A DNA stretch of 64,000 bases from JAIRLS01 sp031551645. GTDB taxonomy: Bacteria; Bacteroidota; Bacteroidia; Bacteroidales; UBA4181. Location: positions 6,204 to 70,203 of the forward strand of contig JAVBNI010000084.1 in NCBI GenBank assembly GCA_031551645.1, given 5' to 3'. Numbering within the stretch: the first letter of the stretch is position 1; each line of letters begins with the position of its first letter. Made by a program: the position numbers and the translations under genes. The notes beneath the pieces are model-generated. The model saw only the letters and a program-made list of their open reading frames with translations, searched no databases and had not been told where the DNA came from. Shown one piece after another: positions 36,298 through 45,658 of the stretch.

Positions 36298-37509
36298 TTA
36301 TACATCTGATTTCTGAAACATAGCGGGAACAGTCCGTAGGAGCAACAACATATCTCCCCAGAATGAATTTTTATGCGCATACATGTTATCCAGAATGAAT
36401 CTTTCTTCTTCCGACATGAACCCGCCACGTCCGCGAAGCTCGACCTGCCAGAGGCCGGTGAGACCGGCTGCTGCACGGAACCGTCGCGACCATCGCGATT
36501 TGGTGATGGCATGCGCTTCATATACAGGTAACGGACGATTACCTACAATAGACATATCGCCTTTCAAAACATTGAATAACTGGGGTAATTCGTCGATACT
36601 GGTATTACGGATGAATCTTCCAACTTTGGTGATACGCGGATCATTCTGTATTTTTAGGAATGCCTTTTGAGCATTTTGTCGTTTAATCGCTAAACGTTCA
36701 CAAATACGTTCGCCATCGTAATAATATGCCGGTGAACAAAGCTCTCCTTCAAGAAGCTTAGCACATACGGAACAAACTAACTCTACCTCATCATCCTGTG
36801 CTGCGTACTGGTTAAGATGAGCCACTTCCTTCAAACGCCTGTCAGCGTCGGAGTACATCGACCGGAATTTATAAAAATCAAAAGTATTGTAATTGGCACC
36901 TACACGCTTTGATTTGTATATGGCATTACCTTTGGATTCCAATCGTATGGCTAATGCTGTTAAAAATAAAACCGGCGATAAAAGGATCAAAGCAAATGAA
37001 GCAACCGCAATATCAAACGCACGTTTAATAAATGGCGTTTTGTATGGCCGCATAAACTCATCATCATGTTCTTTTTCTACATGTTGATGACCAGGACGTT
37101 TGTTCTTTAAATAAGATATTCGATCGTATATACGCTTATCATCTATCGGTTTCTGCAAACAACCATTGATACCTACATTCAACGCTTTTTGTTTTAACCG
37201 GTTTGTCGGCTGAGCAGCAACCAATACAAAAACATGTCCGTTATTTAGCCCTGTTTTTTGCATTTCCTGATACAAGGCAAGGCCATTTAAACCGGGTAAA
37301 TTTGTTTCACAAACAATGGCCTCAATGTCATGCCGACATTCCAAACCTTCAGGTGGACCAAAAGCTTTAAAAACACCATTAGTCATCCATTTGAAAGCCA
37401 TCAACCCGTTGGGCTCATGGTGTACTTCAAACAGACTACTATTTCCAAGATTGTCAATGACCATCCGGTCACTGCCTATGTATAATATTTTTACTGGTGT
37501 TCGTTCCAT
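36298..37509 (-). CDS. Pseudo-receiver fused to initiating sugar-phosphate transferase
   Basis: 403 aa. Residues about 1-135 form a response-regulator-like domain (VKILYIGSDRMVIDNL, EAIVCETNLPGLNGLAL, INGCLQKPIDD). The phosphoacceptor Asp is Glu here (CET). From about 155 a bacterial sugar transferase (PF02397) begins: FIKRAFDIAVASFALILLSPVL helix, KRVGANYNTFDFYKFRSM, DPRITKVGRFIRNTSIDELPQLFNVL, GDMSIVGNRPLP and the C-terminal AGLTGLWQVELRGRG. Between the KFRSM and DPRITK blocks lies an insert of about 65 residues with cysteines (CSVCAKLLEGELC, and later GERICERL). It would load the first sugar phosphate onto undecaprenyl phosphate. Confidence 0.88.
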   Translation of the reverse strand: MERTPVKILYIGSDRMVIDNLGNSSLFEVHHEPNGLMAFKWMTNGVFKAFGPPEGLECRHDIEAIVCETNLPGLNGLALYQEMQKTGLNNGHVFVLVAAQPTNRLKQKALNVGINGCLQKPIDDKRIYDRISYLKNKRPGHQHVEKEHDDEFMRPYKTPFIKRAFDIAVASFALILLSPVLFLTALAIRLESKGNAIYKSKRVGANYNTFDFYKFRSMYSDADRRLKEVAHLNQYAAQDDEVELVCSVCAKLLEGELCSPAYYYDGERICERLAIKRQNAQKAFLKIQNDPRITKVGRFIRNTSIDELPQLFNVLKGDMSIVGNRPLPVYEAHAITKSRWSRRFRAAAGLTGLWQVELRGRGGFMSEEERFILDNMYAHKNSFWGDMLLLLRTVPAMFQKSDV

Positions 37510-37517
37510 TTATAAGA

Positions 37518-37925
37518 TCAAATACCTATCCGGCTTAAGAACCGTTCCCTGACTTCAAGACGACGTTTAATACGGGCGATCACTTCACTCGGATTAAACG
37601 GCTTGACAACATAATCTTCGGCTCCCAACTCGAAACATCTGATTTTGTCTTTACTCCACTCTCTTCCCGAAAGAATCATAATCGGGATATCATCAAAAAA
37701 ACCGCTACTCTTAATCCTTTCCAAAAATTCAAAGCCGTTTAACTCAGGCATTACCAAATCGCAAATGATTAAATCCGGGAAATTACCTGCTTCCAGATAA
37801 TCAAGCCCCTCCTGACCATTAGACAAAGAGATAACGTCAAACTCCTGTTTGAGTGTATTTTCAATAATGAATCGTATACTTTTCTCGTCGTCTATTACTA
37901 AGATTCTCTTTTTGGCCATAACCAA
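37518..37925 (-). CDS. CheY-like single-domain response regulator
   Basis: Up to 135 aa; ATG at 37925 or, more like the family, ATG at 37919 (MAKKRILVIDDE). All receiver residues are present: acidic pair in IDDEKS, phosphoacceptor in IICDLVMPELNG, Ser in MILSGREW, Lys in YVVKPFNP. No output domain. It is the first gene of the polysaccharide transcript, 8 nt ahead of the pseudo-receiver/sugar-transferase fusion, so phosphorylation could regulate that enzyme by protein contact. No cognate kinase is nearby. Confidence 0.9.
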   Translation of the reverse strand: MVMAKKRILVIDDEKSIRFIIENTLKQEFDVISLSNGQEGLDYLEAGNFPDLIICDLVMPELNGFEFLERIKSSGFFDDIPIMILSGREWSKDKIRCFELGAEDYVVKPFNPSEVIARIKRRLEVRERFLSRIGI

Positions 37926-38296
37926 ATCATTCTTTAAAATGAAGTCTATCCATTACAAATTTAATGCCTCAATCTTTTATACGAAGAAGGCTCTAAAAGG
38001 TTCTATATTTAGATTGATTTTTTCCAACTTTGACCAACATTGCTTTTTCTTTGACGTACGTACTCAGATCGTACTTAAAACAACGATATTCTAAATTTTG
38101 TGCAATTAAAAAATAATTGTCAAAATTATATATTTCCTTGATATTAATTTTATAATTTGCTATGATGAGACGATTTTATCGATCTTTTTCCTAAATTTGT
38201 TCCATCTGTTTCAAATATAATAGATAGAAGTTATTGTCTGGCGGATTTGCCCAGATGGTATTTTAATTTATTGAAAATTAGCTTAATATATTAAAT
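37926..38296. promoter_or_regulatory. Divergent promoter region of the polysaccharide locus and the epimerase gene
   Basis: 371 bases, AT-rich, no gene. A minus-strand TAAATTTG at 37956-37963 lies about 30 nt before the receiver gene, and a plus-strand TAAATTTG at 38192-38199 about 100 nt before the epimerase. Both fit the -7 consensus TAnnTTTG. Clear -33 boxes were not found. Confidence 0.5.
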
Positions 38297-39283
38297 ATGA
38301 AAATTCTTGTGACGGGAGCCAACGGATTTATCGGTAGTTTCATTATATCCGAAGGTCTCAAACGTGGTTATGATGTATATGCAGGTATCCGTAGTACCAG
38401 TAGCAGGAAATACCTGCCGGAAGGGATTCGGACAGTTGAACTGAGTCTTGATAATAAAGAACAACTAAAATATGAATTAGCCACGCTCGGTCGATTCGAT
38501 TACGTAATCCACAATGCAGGAGTCACCAAATGCAACAATAAAACGGACTTTGAGAGGGTAAATTATGGTTATACCCGCAACTTTGTGGAAGCATTGACAG
38601 AAAGCAACACGGTTCCGTCAAAGTTTCTGTTTGTAAGCAGTATGGCAGCTTACGGACCGGGCGATCCCAAAACTCTGAAACCAGTCCGATTGAGCGACAT
38701 TCCTAAACCTGATACTCTTTATGGGATCAGTAAGCTCAATGCTGAGAAATTTATCGAATCGCAGGTGGGGTTTCCATATCTGTTCTTAAGGCCAACGGGC
38801 GTCTATGGTCCCCGCGAAAAGGATTACTTTGTATTCCTGAAAACCGTTAATAATCATTTGGAACCGGCCATGGGAACAAAAAAACAACATCTTACGTTTA
38901 TATATGTGACTGATTTGGTCAATGCTATGTTCCTTGCACTCGAGTCGGAATATGTCCGGAAAGCGTGGTTTGTCTCTGACGGGAAGGAGTATGATAATCG
39001 CGAGTATGCGGCAATCGTAAAAAAACACTTGAACCGTAAAGCATTGTATCTACCGGTTCCTTTGTTCTTAGTAAAAGGTATTTCATATACTTTGGACACA
39101 GTCGGCGGATGGTTTGGCATGTCACCAACACTCAACAAGGACAAATATAAAATCATGCGGGCGACTAATTGGAAATGCGAAGTAGAACCATTACAAAGGG
39201 AACTCGGCTTTGAGGCCGAATATGATCTTGACAAGGGTATCGAAGCCTGCGTAGAATGGTATAAAAAGGAAAAATGGTTATAA
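38297..39283 (+). CDS. NAD(P)-dependent epimerase/dehydratase
   Basis: 328 aa extended short-chain dehydrogenase. Dinucleotide-binding start MKILVTGANGFIGSFII (GxxGxxG), VIHNAGVTKCNN, catalytic Ser in FVSSMAAYGP and YGISKLNAEKF (YxxxK). FLRPTGVYGPRE is also typical. It could act on a nucleotide sugar feeding the divergent polysaccharide locus, but the substrate cannot be read. It is the only gene in its transcript; a hairpin follows. Confidence 0.88.
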   Translation: MKILVTGANGFIGSFIISEGLKRGYDVYAGIRSTSSRKYLPEGIRTVELSLDNKEQLKYELATLGRFDYVIHNAGVTKCNNKTDFERVNYGYTRNFVEALTESNTVPSKFLFVSSMAAYGPGDPKTLKPVRLSDIPKPDTLYGISKLNAEKFIESQVGFPYLFLRPTGVYGPREKDYFVFLKTVNNHLEPAMGTKKQHLTFIYVTDLVNAMFLALESEYVRKAWFVSDGKEYDNREYAAIVKKHLNRKALYLPVPLFLVKGISYTLDTVGGWFGMSPTLNKDKYKIMRATNWKCEVEPLQRELGFEAEYDLDKGIEACVEWYKKEKWL

Positions 39284-39286
39284 AAA

Positions 39287-39314
39287 ACCCCATCAGCGGC
39301 CAAACTAATGGGGT
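39287..39314 (+). terminator. Possible terminator after the epimerase gene
   Basis: ACCCCAT at 39287-39293 pairs with ATGGGGT at 39308-39314 (7 bp, 14-nt loop). A second small hairpin (AGGGAA/TTCCCT, 39318-39337) follows. Only a weak T-rich tail is present, so termination is uncertain. Confidence 0.4.
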
Positions 39315-39519
39315 CTTAGGGAACATGGGTCTTCCCTTGAAAAAAGTAAAGTATGAAAGTGTAAAAAAAATTTGCATTGTTCTTACAAGACAAATGTAAA
39401 TCAATAAAGTGTATAAAAAGTTAATTTTTGACGAATGCATATCCTTTGTTGACCAACGTAAAAAAACAGGTGATTTCTCTCTATAAAAGCATGTAAAGAA
39501 TAACAATTATTCTGGGAGC

Positions 39520-40410
39520 ATGGCTGAAAATAAATATATCACAGACGCAATTATTCGCAATAAAATAATTGAATATCAGAAAGATGAGATGATGGGTTAT
39601 CTCGTCTACAGTAAACTCTCAGGTTATGAAAAAAATCCGGTCAACAAAAAAACATTGGAAAATATTGCAAATGAAGAATATGATCATTTCAGAATATTGT
39701 CCTCGTATACCGGAACCGTACCTAATGCTCCACGAGCTAAAGTATGGTTTTACATTTTAGTTGCCCGAATATTTGGATTAACTTTTGGTATCAAGCTTTT
39801 AGAACTCAAGGAAGAAGAGTCAATTACAATATATAAGAGCTACGATGCTGCAATATATCCTGAAATGGCAGATATTGCCGTTCAAGAAGAAGAACACGAA
39901 AACAAACTGATCGCCATGGTCGAGACAAAAAGCCTCGACTTCATAAGTGCTATCGTACTGGGAATGAATGATGCTTTGGTTGAATTAACAGGCTCATTAG
40001 CCGGTTTTACACTGGCGCTTCAAAATTCGGCAATCATCGCTCTGATGGGCAGTATTACCGGAATTGCGGCTGCCATGTCGATGGCTGCATCAGAATATCT
40101 TTCGGTAAAGGCCGAAAAAGGAACCAAAAAGGCTTTAGAGGCTGCTACATACACCGGAATTTCCTACATAATAACAGTTGTCATTTTAATCATTCCATTT
40201 CTTTTTATCCGTCATTCATTAGTGGCTATGATGATTACGCTGGTAATTGCGGTTCTGATAATTGCCACTTTTAATTTTTATTATTCGGTTGTAAAAGGTG
40301 AAAGTTTCAGAAAACGATTCGCCGAAATGCTTGTTATCAGTTTTACGGTTGTTATCATTAGCTTTGGCATTGGTTATCTGTTGAAAAAATTTACTGCAAT
40401 TGATGGATAA
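39520..40410 (+). CDS. Ferritin-like domain fused to VIT1/CCC1-type metal transporter
   Basis: 296 aa. The N-terminal 145 residues form a rubrerythrin-like bundle with di-iron ligands (EYQKDEMMGYLVY, ANEEYDHFRIL, VQEEEHENKL). The C-terminal half is a VIT1/CCC1 domain with about five helices: GMNDALVELTGSLAGFTLAL, GSITGIAAAMSMAASEYLSV and three hydrophobic stretches. Members of this group (MbfA-like) export iron or manganese. The start follows GGGAGC, a fair ribosome-binding site. It stands alone between the epimerase and the hyf genes. Confidence 0.88.
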   Translation: MAENKYITDAIIRNKIIEYQKDEMMGYLVYSKLSGYEKNPVNKKTLENIANEEYDHFRILSSYTGTVPNAPRAKVWFYILVARIFGLTFGIKLLELKEEESITIYKSYDAAIYPEMADIAVQEEEHENKLIAMVETKSLDFISAIVLGMNDALVELTGSLAGFTLALQNSAIIALMGSITGIAAAMSMAASEYLSVKAEKGTKKALEAATYTGISYIITVVILIIPFLFIRHSLVAMMITLVIAVLIIATFNFYYSVVKGESFRKRFAEMLVISFTVVIISFGIGYLLKKFTAIDG

Positions 40411-40460
40411 TAGGACAAGGTCAACAGTTTACCTCAAATTATAAACTATACTTCAACCCT

Positions 40461-40490
40461 TTTGCAAATTCCTAAGGTTGTTTACCTTTG
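40461..40490 (+). promoter_or_regulatory. Promoter of the hyf-like operon
   Basis: TTTG at 40461-40464 and TACCTTTG at 40483-40490, 18 nt apart, match the Bacteroidota -33 and -7 consensus (TTTG and TAnnTTTG) well. Transcription would start near 40497, about 70 nt before hyfB. Confidence 0.65.
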
Positions 40491-40564
40491 CAGTTTCAGG
40501 ATTTTAGTCATCGGATTATGAATTTTAAATATCTAACCATTGATATTCAATCATCAACAGTAAA

Positions 40565-42547
40565 ATGAATTTTCTGGTAATATTTATTATCACCGCTTTT
40601 CTGGTTTTGTTGACAGTACCGTTTATTCCAAACCGGTATAAAGGTTACGCAGCTTTGGTCGCATCGTTGTGGATTGCTGTCATTTCGACGGTTATGTCAA
40701 TAGCAGCCTTGTTGGGACAGGAAATCAGTTTTACACTGGTGACCAGCTTTATCTGGGGAAATATTCCTTTTGCCATTGACTCATTATCGGCATGGTTTAT
40801 ACTAATTATAAATTTAATCGTTGTCCCGGGTGTGTGGTATGCCCCGGGGTATTTAAAGGACTATGAACAGTCGGCAAACCTCAGTCTCCATTATGTAATG
40901 CTGGTTTGGGTACATCTTTCGATGGTCCTGGTATGCATGGTACAAAGCGGACTGGCATTTCTATTTGTGTGGGAAATCATGTCCTTGTCATCATTCCTGT
41001 TGGTCATATTCGACAACCAGCAACATAGCGTCCTGAAAGCAGGTTTAAATTATCTGGTACAAATGCATATTTCTGTTATTTGCCTGATGATTGCTTTCCT
41101 GGTGGTTTATCAAAACGAAGGTGGGTTTGAATTTTCCCGGATCGGCGAATACTTTACCCAACATAACAATATTCCCTTGTTTTTGCTGTTTTTTGTGGGT
41201 TTTGGTTTCAAGGCCGGTATTATCCCGCTTCATACATGGTTACCTCATGCGCATCCGGCAGCGCCGTCGCATGTATCGGGCATCATGTCGGGCGTGATTG
41301 TCAAAATGGGAATTTACGGAATTTTCCGCATGGTTACCTTCCTGCAAACCGACCTATTACTCATTGGCAATATCGTGATGATAACCGGAATAATCACCGG
41401 TGTATATGGTATCCTGCATGCTTCTGTCCAGAAAGACATCAAACGGCTATTGGCATATTGTACGATTGAGAATGTGGGATTGATTGTAATGGGTATTGGC
41501 CTGGGGCTGATCGGACAACATACGGATAATGCTTTCCTGGTGATGGCCGGATATGGCAGCGCCTTATTCCATGTATTGAATCATGCGCTGTCCAAGGCAT
41601 TGCTATTTTTCGGCGCCGGCGCAGTCTATCAGTCCACACATACGCGGAACATGGACAGAATGGGCGGTTTGGCGAAAATAATGCCCAAATCAGCCGGACT
41701 TTTCCTGATTGGTTCATTGGCAATAGCGGGTTTGCCGCCACTTAACGGCTTTTTATCCGAGTTCATTCTTTTTTTCGGATTTATCAAAGGAGTAATGCTT
41801 CCTGACACCACTGAAAGTATCATTATTATATTGGGAGTCACAGCCATTGCACTTATCGGCGGTTTATCCGTGCTTACTTTCACCAAAATATACGGTTCGA
41901 TGTTTCTCGGGACACCGCGGACTCCTCTCCCACCCGACATACATGAACCTTCAGTGAAAATGCGCCGACCGCAATATGTATTGATAGCCGTCATGTTGCT
42001 GGTAGTTCTGTTACCGTTCGCAGTATTTGGCATCGTATTCGGAGTTATTTCTTCTACGTTCGGCTTATGGGAATTTCATCCTGATATTGCCGGATTTACC
42101 GGACTTTTACAAAAGGTAAGTCTTGTATTGGTGATGTTCCTTGCACTGGTGATTGCGGTAATGTCCCTTCGAAACATGGCAACACGCCGTCTTCCCGAAC
42201 GACAGGGCGATACCTGGGGTTGCGGAAGCCAGCAACCAAGTACACGGATGCAATACACTGCCAGCTCGTTTACCAAACCTATGGGTAAATTATTTGGTTC
42301 GCTATTACCTGTCCGCAAAAACTATAAACGTGTTCCCCGTGAAGAGATATTTCCCAAACAAGCGCGTTATGCCTATACATACGATGATTGGGTGGAAGCA
42401 AGACTCATCCGTCCCATTGCCCGGCTGGTGAATCGTTTTTCATCCATCACCCTGCGCATACAGGATGGACGTCTGCAATGGTATATCCTATACGGATTAT
42501 TGTTTATTCTTATCATTATCCTGTTGACATGGTTGAAACTGATGTAA
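40565..42547 (+). CDS. hyfB: HyfB-like proton-pumping membrane subunit
   Basis: 660 aa, about 14-16 membrane helices, NuoL/MrpA superfamily. Antiporter core: VWEIMSLSSFLLVIF, GFKAGIIPLHTWLPHAHPAAPSHVS (ion-channel Lys and His), KDIKRLLAYCTIENVGLIVMG and LNHALSKALLFFGAGAVYQ. The C-terminal TWGCGSQQPSTRMQYTASSF block is specific for HyfB/HycC subunits of group 4 hydrogenases rather than complex I. It starts a four-gene membrane-arm operon. No peripheral catalytic subunit follows. Confidence 0.9.
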   Translation: MNFLVIFIITAFLVLLTVPFIPNRYKGYAALVASLWIAVISTVMSIAALLGQEISFTLVTSFIWGNIPFAIDSLSAWFILIINLIVVPGVWYAPGYLKDYEQSANLSLHYVMLVWVHLSMVLVCMVQSGLAFLFVWEIMSLSSFLLVIFDNQQHSVLKAGLNYLVQMHISVICLMIAFLVVYQNEGGFEFSRIGEYFTQHNNIPLFLLFFVGFGFKAGIIPLHTWLPHAHPAAPSHVSGIMSGVIVKMGIYGIFRMVTFLQTDLLLIGNIVMITGIITGVYGILHASVQKDIKRLLAYCTIENVGLIVMGIGLGLIGQHTDNAFLVMAGYGSALFHVLNHALSKALLFFGAGAVYQSTHTRNMDRMGGLAKIMPKSAGLFLIGSLAIAGLPPLNGFLSEFILFFGFIKGVMLPDTTESIIIILGVTAIALIGGLSVLTFTKIYGSMFLGTPRTPLPPDIHEPSVKMRRPQYVLIAVMLLVVLLPFAVFGIVFGVISSTFGLWEFHPDIAGFTGLLQKVSLVLVMFLALVIAVMSLRNMATRRLPERQGDTWGCGSQQPSTRMQYTASSFTKPMGKLFGSLLPVRKNYKRVPREEIFPKQARYAYTYDDWVEARLIRPIARLVNRFSSITLRIQDGRLQWYILYGLLFILIIILLTWLKLM

Positions 42548-42620
42548 TGGTTAACCACAAATATTTGAAGGAATCTATGTTTTACGGTTTTCCTTCTTTA
42601 TGGTTCAAAAAAGAAGCTGC

Positions 42621-43526
42621 ATGTTAAGTTTTATTCTCATCCTTATTGCCAGTCTGTATTTTTCAGGAGTCATCATCCGCACCAAGAGTATTCTTGCAGG
42701 ACGTAAGGGCCCGGGTATCATGCAACCGATATACGATTACGCTCGATTGTTTCGTAAAGGAGCGGTGTACAGCCATACGACCAGCCCGATATTCCGCCTG
42801 GCGCCTGTAATTTATTTTTCCGCAGTGCTATTTTCAGCCTTATTGGTACCGTTTGGTAGCAGCAAAGGGATGCTTTCGTTTGAAGGCGACTTTGTTGTTT
42901 TCGCTTATTTATTGGCTGTTGGTAAATTTTTCATGGTACTGATGGCTTTGGATACAGGTAGCAGTTTCGAAGGAATGGGCGCCAGCCGCGAAGCTTTGTT
43001 TTCGTTATTGGTCGAACCGGCATTTTTCATTCTGATCGGTTCATTTGCCTTACTCACCGGACACACATCATTCTATGACATCTATGCAGCGTTCCACTTT
43101 TCAGGCCCTGTGTCTTATGCCATGGCTGTGCTGGCCGGGTTTGTGTTATTGCTGATTGTTGCCATCGAGAATAGCCGTATGCCGGTCGATGATCCCAAAA
43201 CACACCTCGAACTGACCATGATACATGAAGTGATAATTTTGGATAACAGCGGATTCGACCTCGGCCTCATCATGTATGCCGGAACGCTGAAATTTGCCAT
43301 ATACGGTTCGCTTATTGCCAATTTTTTCATGGACCATTCATGGCCGTATTATGTTTTCATACCGGTATTTTTTGCGATCCAAATGTTGTTTGCCATCATC
43401 ATCGGATGCATCGAATCGTTCGGTATCCGTTTCCGCATGAGCCACAATTCCCAGTTTATTTTCACATTAACATCGGTCAGCCTGTTGATATTCTTCGGAG
43501 TATTGTTAATGCTGGGAAAATTATAA
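42621..43526 (+). CDS. hyfC: HyfC-like (NuoH-family) membrane subunit
   Basis: About 301 aa from ATG 42621, which is preceded by AAAAGAAG. An earlier ATG at 42600 would add seven residues. Eight or so helices. Family blocks: RKGPGIMQPIYDYARLFRK, LVEPAFFILIGSFALL and the conserved acidic loop NSRMPVDDPKTHLELTMIHE that normally faces the quinone or hydrogenase module. In complex I-like enzymes this subunit couples the soluble redox module to the pumps, so its presence without hyfG/hyfI is notable. Confidence 0.9.
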   Translation: MLSFILILIASLYFSGVIIRTKSILAGRKGPGIMQPIYDYARLFRKGAVYSHTTSPIFRLAPVIYFSAVLFSALLVPFGSSKGMLSFEGDFVVFAYLLAVGKFFMVLMALDTGSSFEGMGASREALFSLLVEPAFFILIGSFALLTGHTSFYDIYAAFHFSGPVSYAMAVLAGFVLLLIVAIENSRMPVDDPKTHLELTMIHEVIILDNSGFDLGLIMYAGTLKFAIYGSLIANFFMDHSWPYYVFIPVFFAIQMLFAIIIGCIESFGIRFRMSHNSQFIFTLTSVSLLIFFGVLLMLGKL

Positions 43527-43535
43527 AATTCCATG

Positions 43536-43567
43536 ATTCAATGATTCAACAATTCAACAATTCAACA
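43536..43567. repeat. 8-bp tandem repeat between hyfC and hyfE
   Basis: Three perfect ATTCAACA units (43544-43551, 43552-43559, 43560-43567) preceded by one variant unit ATTCAATG (43536-43543). They end 5 nt before the hyfE ATG, so copy-number change could alter its ribosome-binding region. Confidence 0.75.
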
Positions 43568-43572
43568 ATAAT

Positions 43573-44202
43573 ATGACTCACGTTTTACTGGTTGTTTTTT
43601 CGATAACGCTTCTCTACATAGGGATAGCCAACCGCCTGTTTACTTACATCAATATCCTGATGTTGCAGGGAGTGATATTGTTTGGGGTTGCATACATCCA
43701 ACTTCACGACATGAGTTGGGGTAACCTGGCATTCGTCCTGTTGGAAACGATCATCTTTAAAGCTCTGGTTATTCCGTTGTTTTTAAAAAATATCATCCGT
43801 AAAAACGGTATTACGCGCGAAGCCGAACCTTTTGTTTCCAACTTCGTATCCCTGATCATCATCACCTTATTGATTGTCGGATCTTTCCTCGGAGCCAGCA
43901 TGATCAACATGGGCGACCTGGATATCGTATTTTTTGTGGTGGCTATCTCTACCGTATTCGTGGGATTGTTCATTATCATATCCCGTAAAAAGCTGATCAC
44001 CCATGTGATGGCATATTTAATACTTGAAAATGGTATTTTTATTCTCTCGCTGGCTGTAGGAAACGAAATGCCGGTCCTAGTCAATAGCGGTATCCTGCTG
44101 GACATTTTCGTCAGCATCCTGGTTCTGGGTATTTTCGTAAATAAGGTAGGTGACGTGTTCAAGGAAACAGATGTCGAACAACTGAATCAACTAAGGGACT
44201 AA
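43573..44202 (+). CDS. hyfE: HyfE-like membrane subunit
   Basis: 209 aa, six to seven helices, NuoK-like core. Segments LLETIIFKALVIPLFLKNII, FVSNFVSLIIITLLIVGS and MAYLILENGIFILSLAVGNE are typical of HyfE. The acidic residue in LENGIF and the final ILLDIFVSILVLGIFVNKV are also conserved. It follows an unusual tandem repeat and is separated from hyfF by 10 nt. Confidence 0.88.
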   Translation: MTHVLLVVFSITLLYIGIANRLFTYINILMLQGVILFGVAYIQLHDMSWGNLAFVLLETIIFKALVIPLFLKNIIRKNGITREAEPFVSNFVSLIIITLLIVGSFLGASMINMGDLDIVFFVVAISTVFVGLFIIISRKKLITHVMAYLILENGIFILSLAVGNEMPVLVNSGILLDIFVSILVLGIFVNKVGDVFKETDVEQLNQLRD

Positions 44203-44212
44203 TCGGAAAATC

Positions 44213-45634
44213 ATGATCATTGCATATTTTATTGGCGTTGTTTTGCTTGGAGGAATGTTTCTCTTCCTGAGAAGCGAGCGTACGCAACATATTTTGGCAG
44301 GTATTTTCATTTTGTTGCAATGGGGTTTTACCGGTCTCGAAATACACAGGTTGAATCATATCGGTTTCGACTTTTTCACGCCCGACGCTTTGGGGGTACT
44401 TTTTCTGACAATACTCAGCTTTTTGACGCTTCCGGCATATTACCACAGCTTCGTGTATCTGGAGAAAAACAATGAACAGGTGCGCATCCGGAATTTCTAC
44501 CTGTCGGCATTGACGTTCTTTTGCGGAGCCATGAGCGGGGTATATTTATCCAATCATGTCGGAATGACTTGGATTTTCATAGAGTTAACCACCATTGCTT
44601 CCTGCATACTGATATACCACCACCGTACACCAGAAGCATTGGAAGCAACCTGGAAATATATTTTTGTTTGTTCGGTAAGTATTGCCTTGTCATTTATCGG
44701 GGTTTTGCTTCTGAGTATTGCGGTAACCAAAGCCGGACTGGAAGATTTTACTTACCATGAACTGGTGGAACATGCGCCGGAACTTGATCCGTTCTGGCTG
44801 AAAATCGGATTTCTGTTCCTTTTCTCCGGTTATACGGTCAAAGCTGGTTTGTTTCCTATGTTCACGGCCGGCGTAGATGCCAAGGATCAGGCGCCAACTC
44901 CTGCCGCCGCCTTATTGGCAACCTGTCTCTGCAATGGTGGTTTTGTAGCTATTTTCCGTATTTTTCAAATAATCAATCACAACGAAAGCGGCATATGGGC
45001 ACAGAAGGTGATTCTGATCAGTGCGATACTGTCTGTGTCCATTGCAGCATATTACATGGTACGTACTAAAGGCTACAAGAGGTTGCTGGCATATTCGGGT
45101 GTCGAACATATCGGACTGGCAGCCATCGGCTTGGCCATGGGCGGGCAAGGTTATTTTGCCGCCTTACTGCACATTGTTTTGCATTCGTTTGTGAAATCAG
45201 CCCTGTTTTTCCAGTTCGGACAGGTGTCATATATCTACAAGTCTGTTAATAAACACGATGTGGGCAACTATTTCCGGATAAATGTCTGGGGAGGGTTGGT
45301 ATTGCTTATCGGATTTTTTTGTATCACTGCTATGCCGCCATCCGGATTGTTTGTCAGCGAATCTATTATTTTCCTGTCGATGCTCGATCATCAACACATG
45401 ATATTGATGGTTGTTGTTATGCTGCTACTCACCATTATCATCTGGTCGCTCGGACGTAGCATATTCAGTTTGCTGTTCACGCCCAAGAAATTTGTTCCTT
45501 TGGATATTGTTCGTCCCCCGTTTTTTGAATCTATTTCACAATATGTCTTGTTGGGCTTGGTAATTTGGTTTGGGATCTATCCTCCCGACTTTTTTATCCG
45601 TATCCTGACTGAAATCATCATACATCTGGCATAA
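44213..45634 (+). CDS. hyfF: HyfF-like proton-pumping membrane subunit
   Basis: 473 aa, about 14 helices, NuoN/NuoM superfamily. Core blocks: FIELTTIASCILIYHHRTPEALEA, SGYTVKAGLFPMFTAGVDAKDQAPTPAAALLA, TKGYKRLLAYSGVEHIGLAAIG and HIVLHSFVKSALFFQFGQV. The channel Lys residues (VKAG, YKRLL, VKSAL) are kept, so proton translocation looks possible. The hydrogenase large and small subunits that normally follow are absent. Confidence 0.9.
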   Translation: MIIAYFIGVVLLGGMFLFLRSERTQHILAGIFILLQWGFTGLEIHRLNHIGFDFFTPDALGVLFLTILSFLTLPAYYHSFVYLEKNNEQVRIRNFYLSALTFFCGAMSGVYLSNHVGMTWIFIELTTIASCILIYHHRTPEALEATWKYIFVCSVSIALSFIGVLLLSIAVTKAGLEDFTYHELVEHAPELDPFWLKIGFLFLFSGYTVKAGLFPMFTAGVDAKDQAPTPAAALLATCLCNGGFVAIFRIFQIINHNESGIWAQKVILISAILSVSIAAYYMVRTKGYKRLLAYSGVEHIGLAAIGLAMGGQGYFAALLHIVLHSFVKSALFFQFGQVSYIYKSVNKHDVGNYFRINVWGGLVLLIGFFCITAMPPSGLFVSESIIFLSMLDHQHMILMVVVMLLLTIIIWSLGRSIFSLLFTPKKFVPLDIVRPPFFESISQYVLLGLVIWFGIYPPDFFIRILTEIIIHLA

Positions 45635-45658
45635 CAAGAATTCCAAGAAAATCAGCCT

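Noticed and set aside
41629..42033. Long antisense frames inside hyfB and other real genes
   Set aside because: They lie opposite strongly recognised proteins and have no domain of their own; they follow from the codon use of the real gene.
40565..45634. Mrp-type Na+/H+ antiporter as the identity of the membrane operon
   Set aside because: The NuoH-like HyfC subunit and the HyfB C-terminal block TWGCG...RMQYTASSF are typical of group 4 hydrogenase arms, and MrpB-G subunits are absent.
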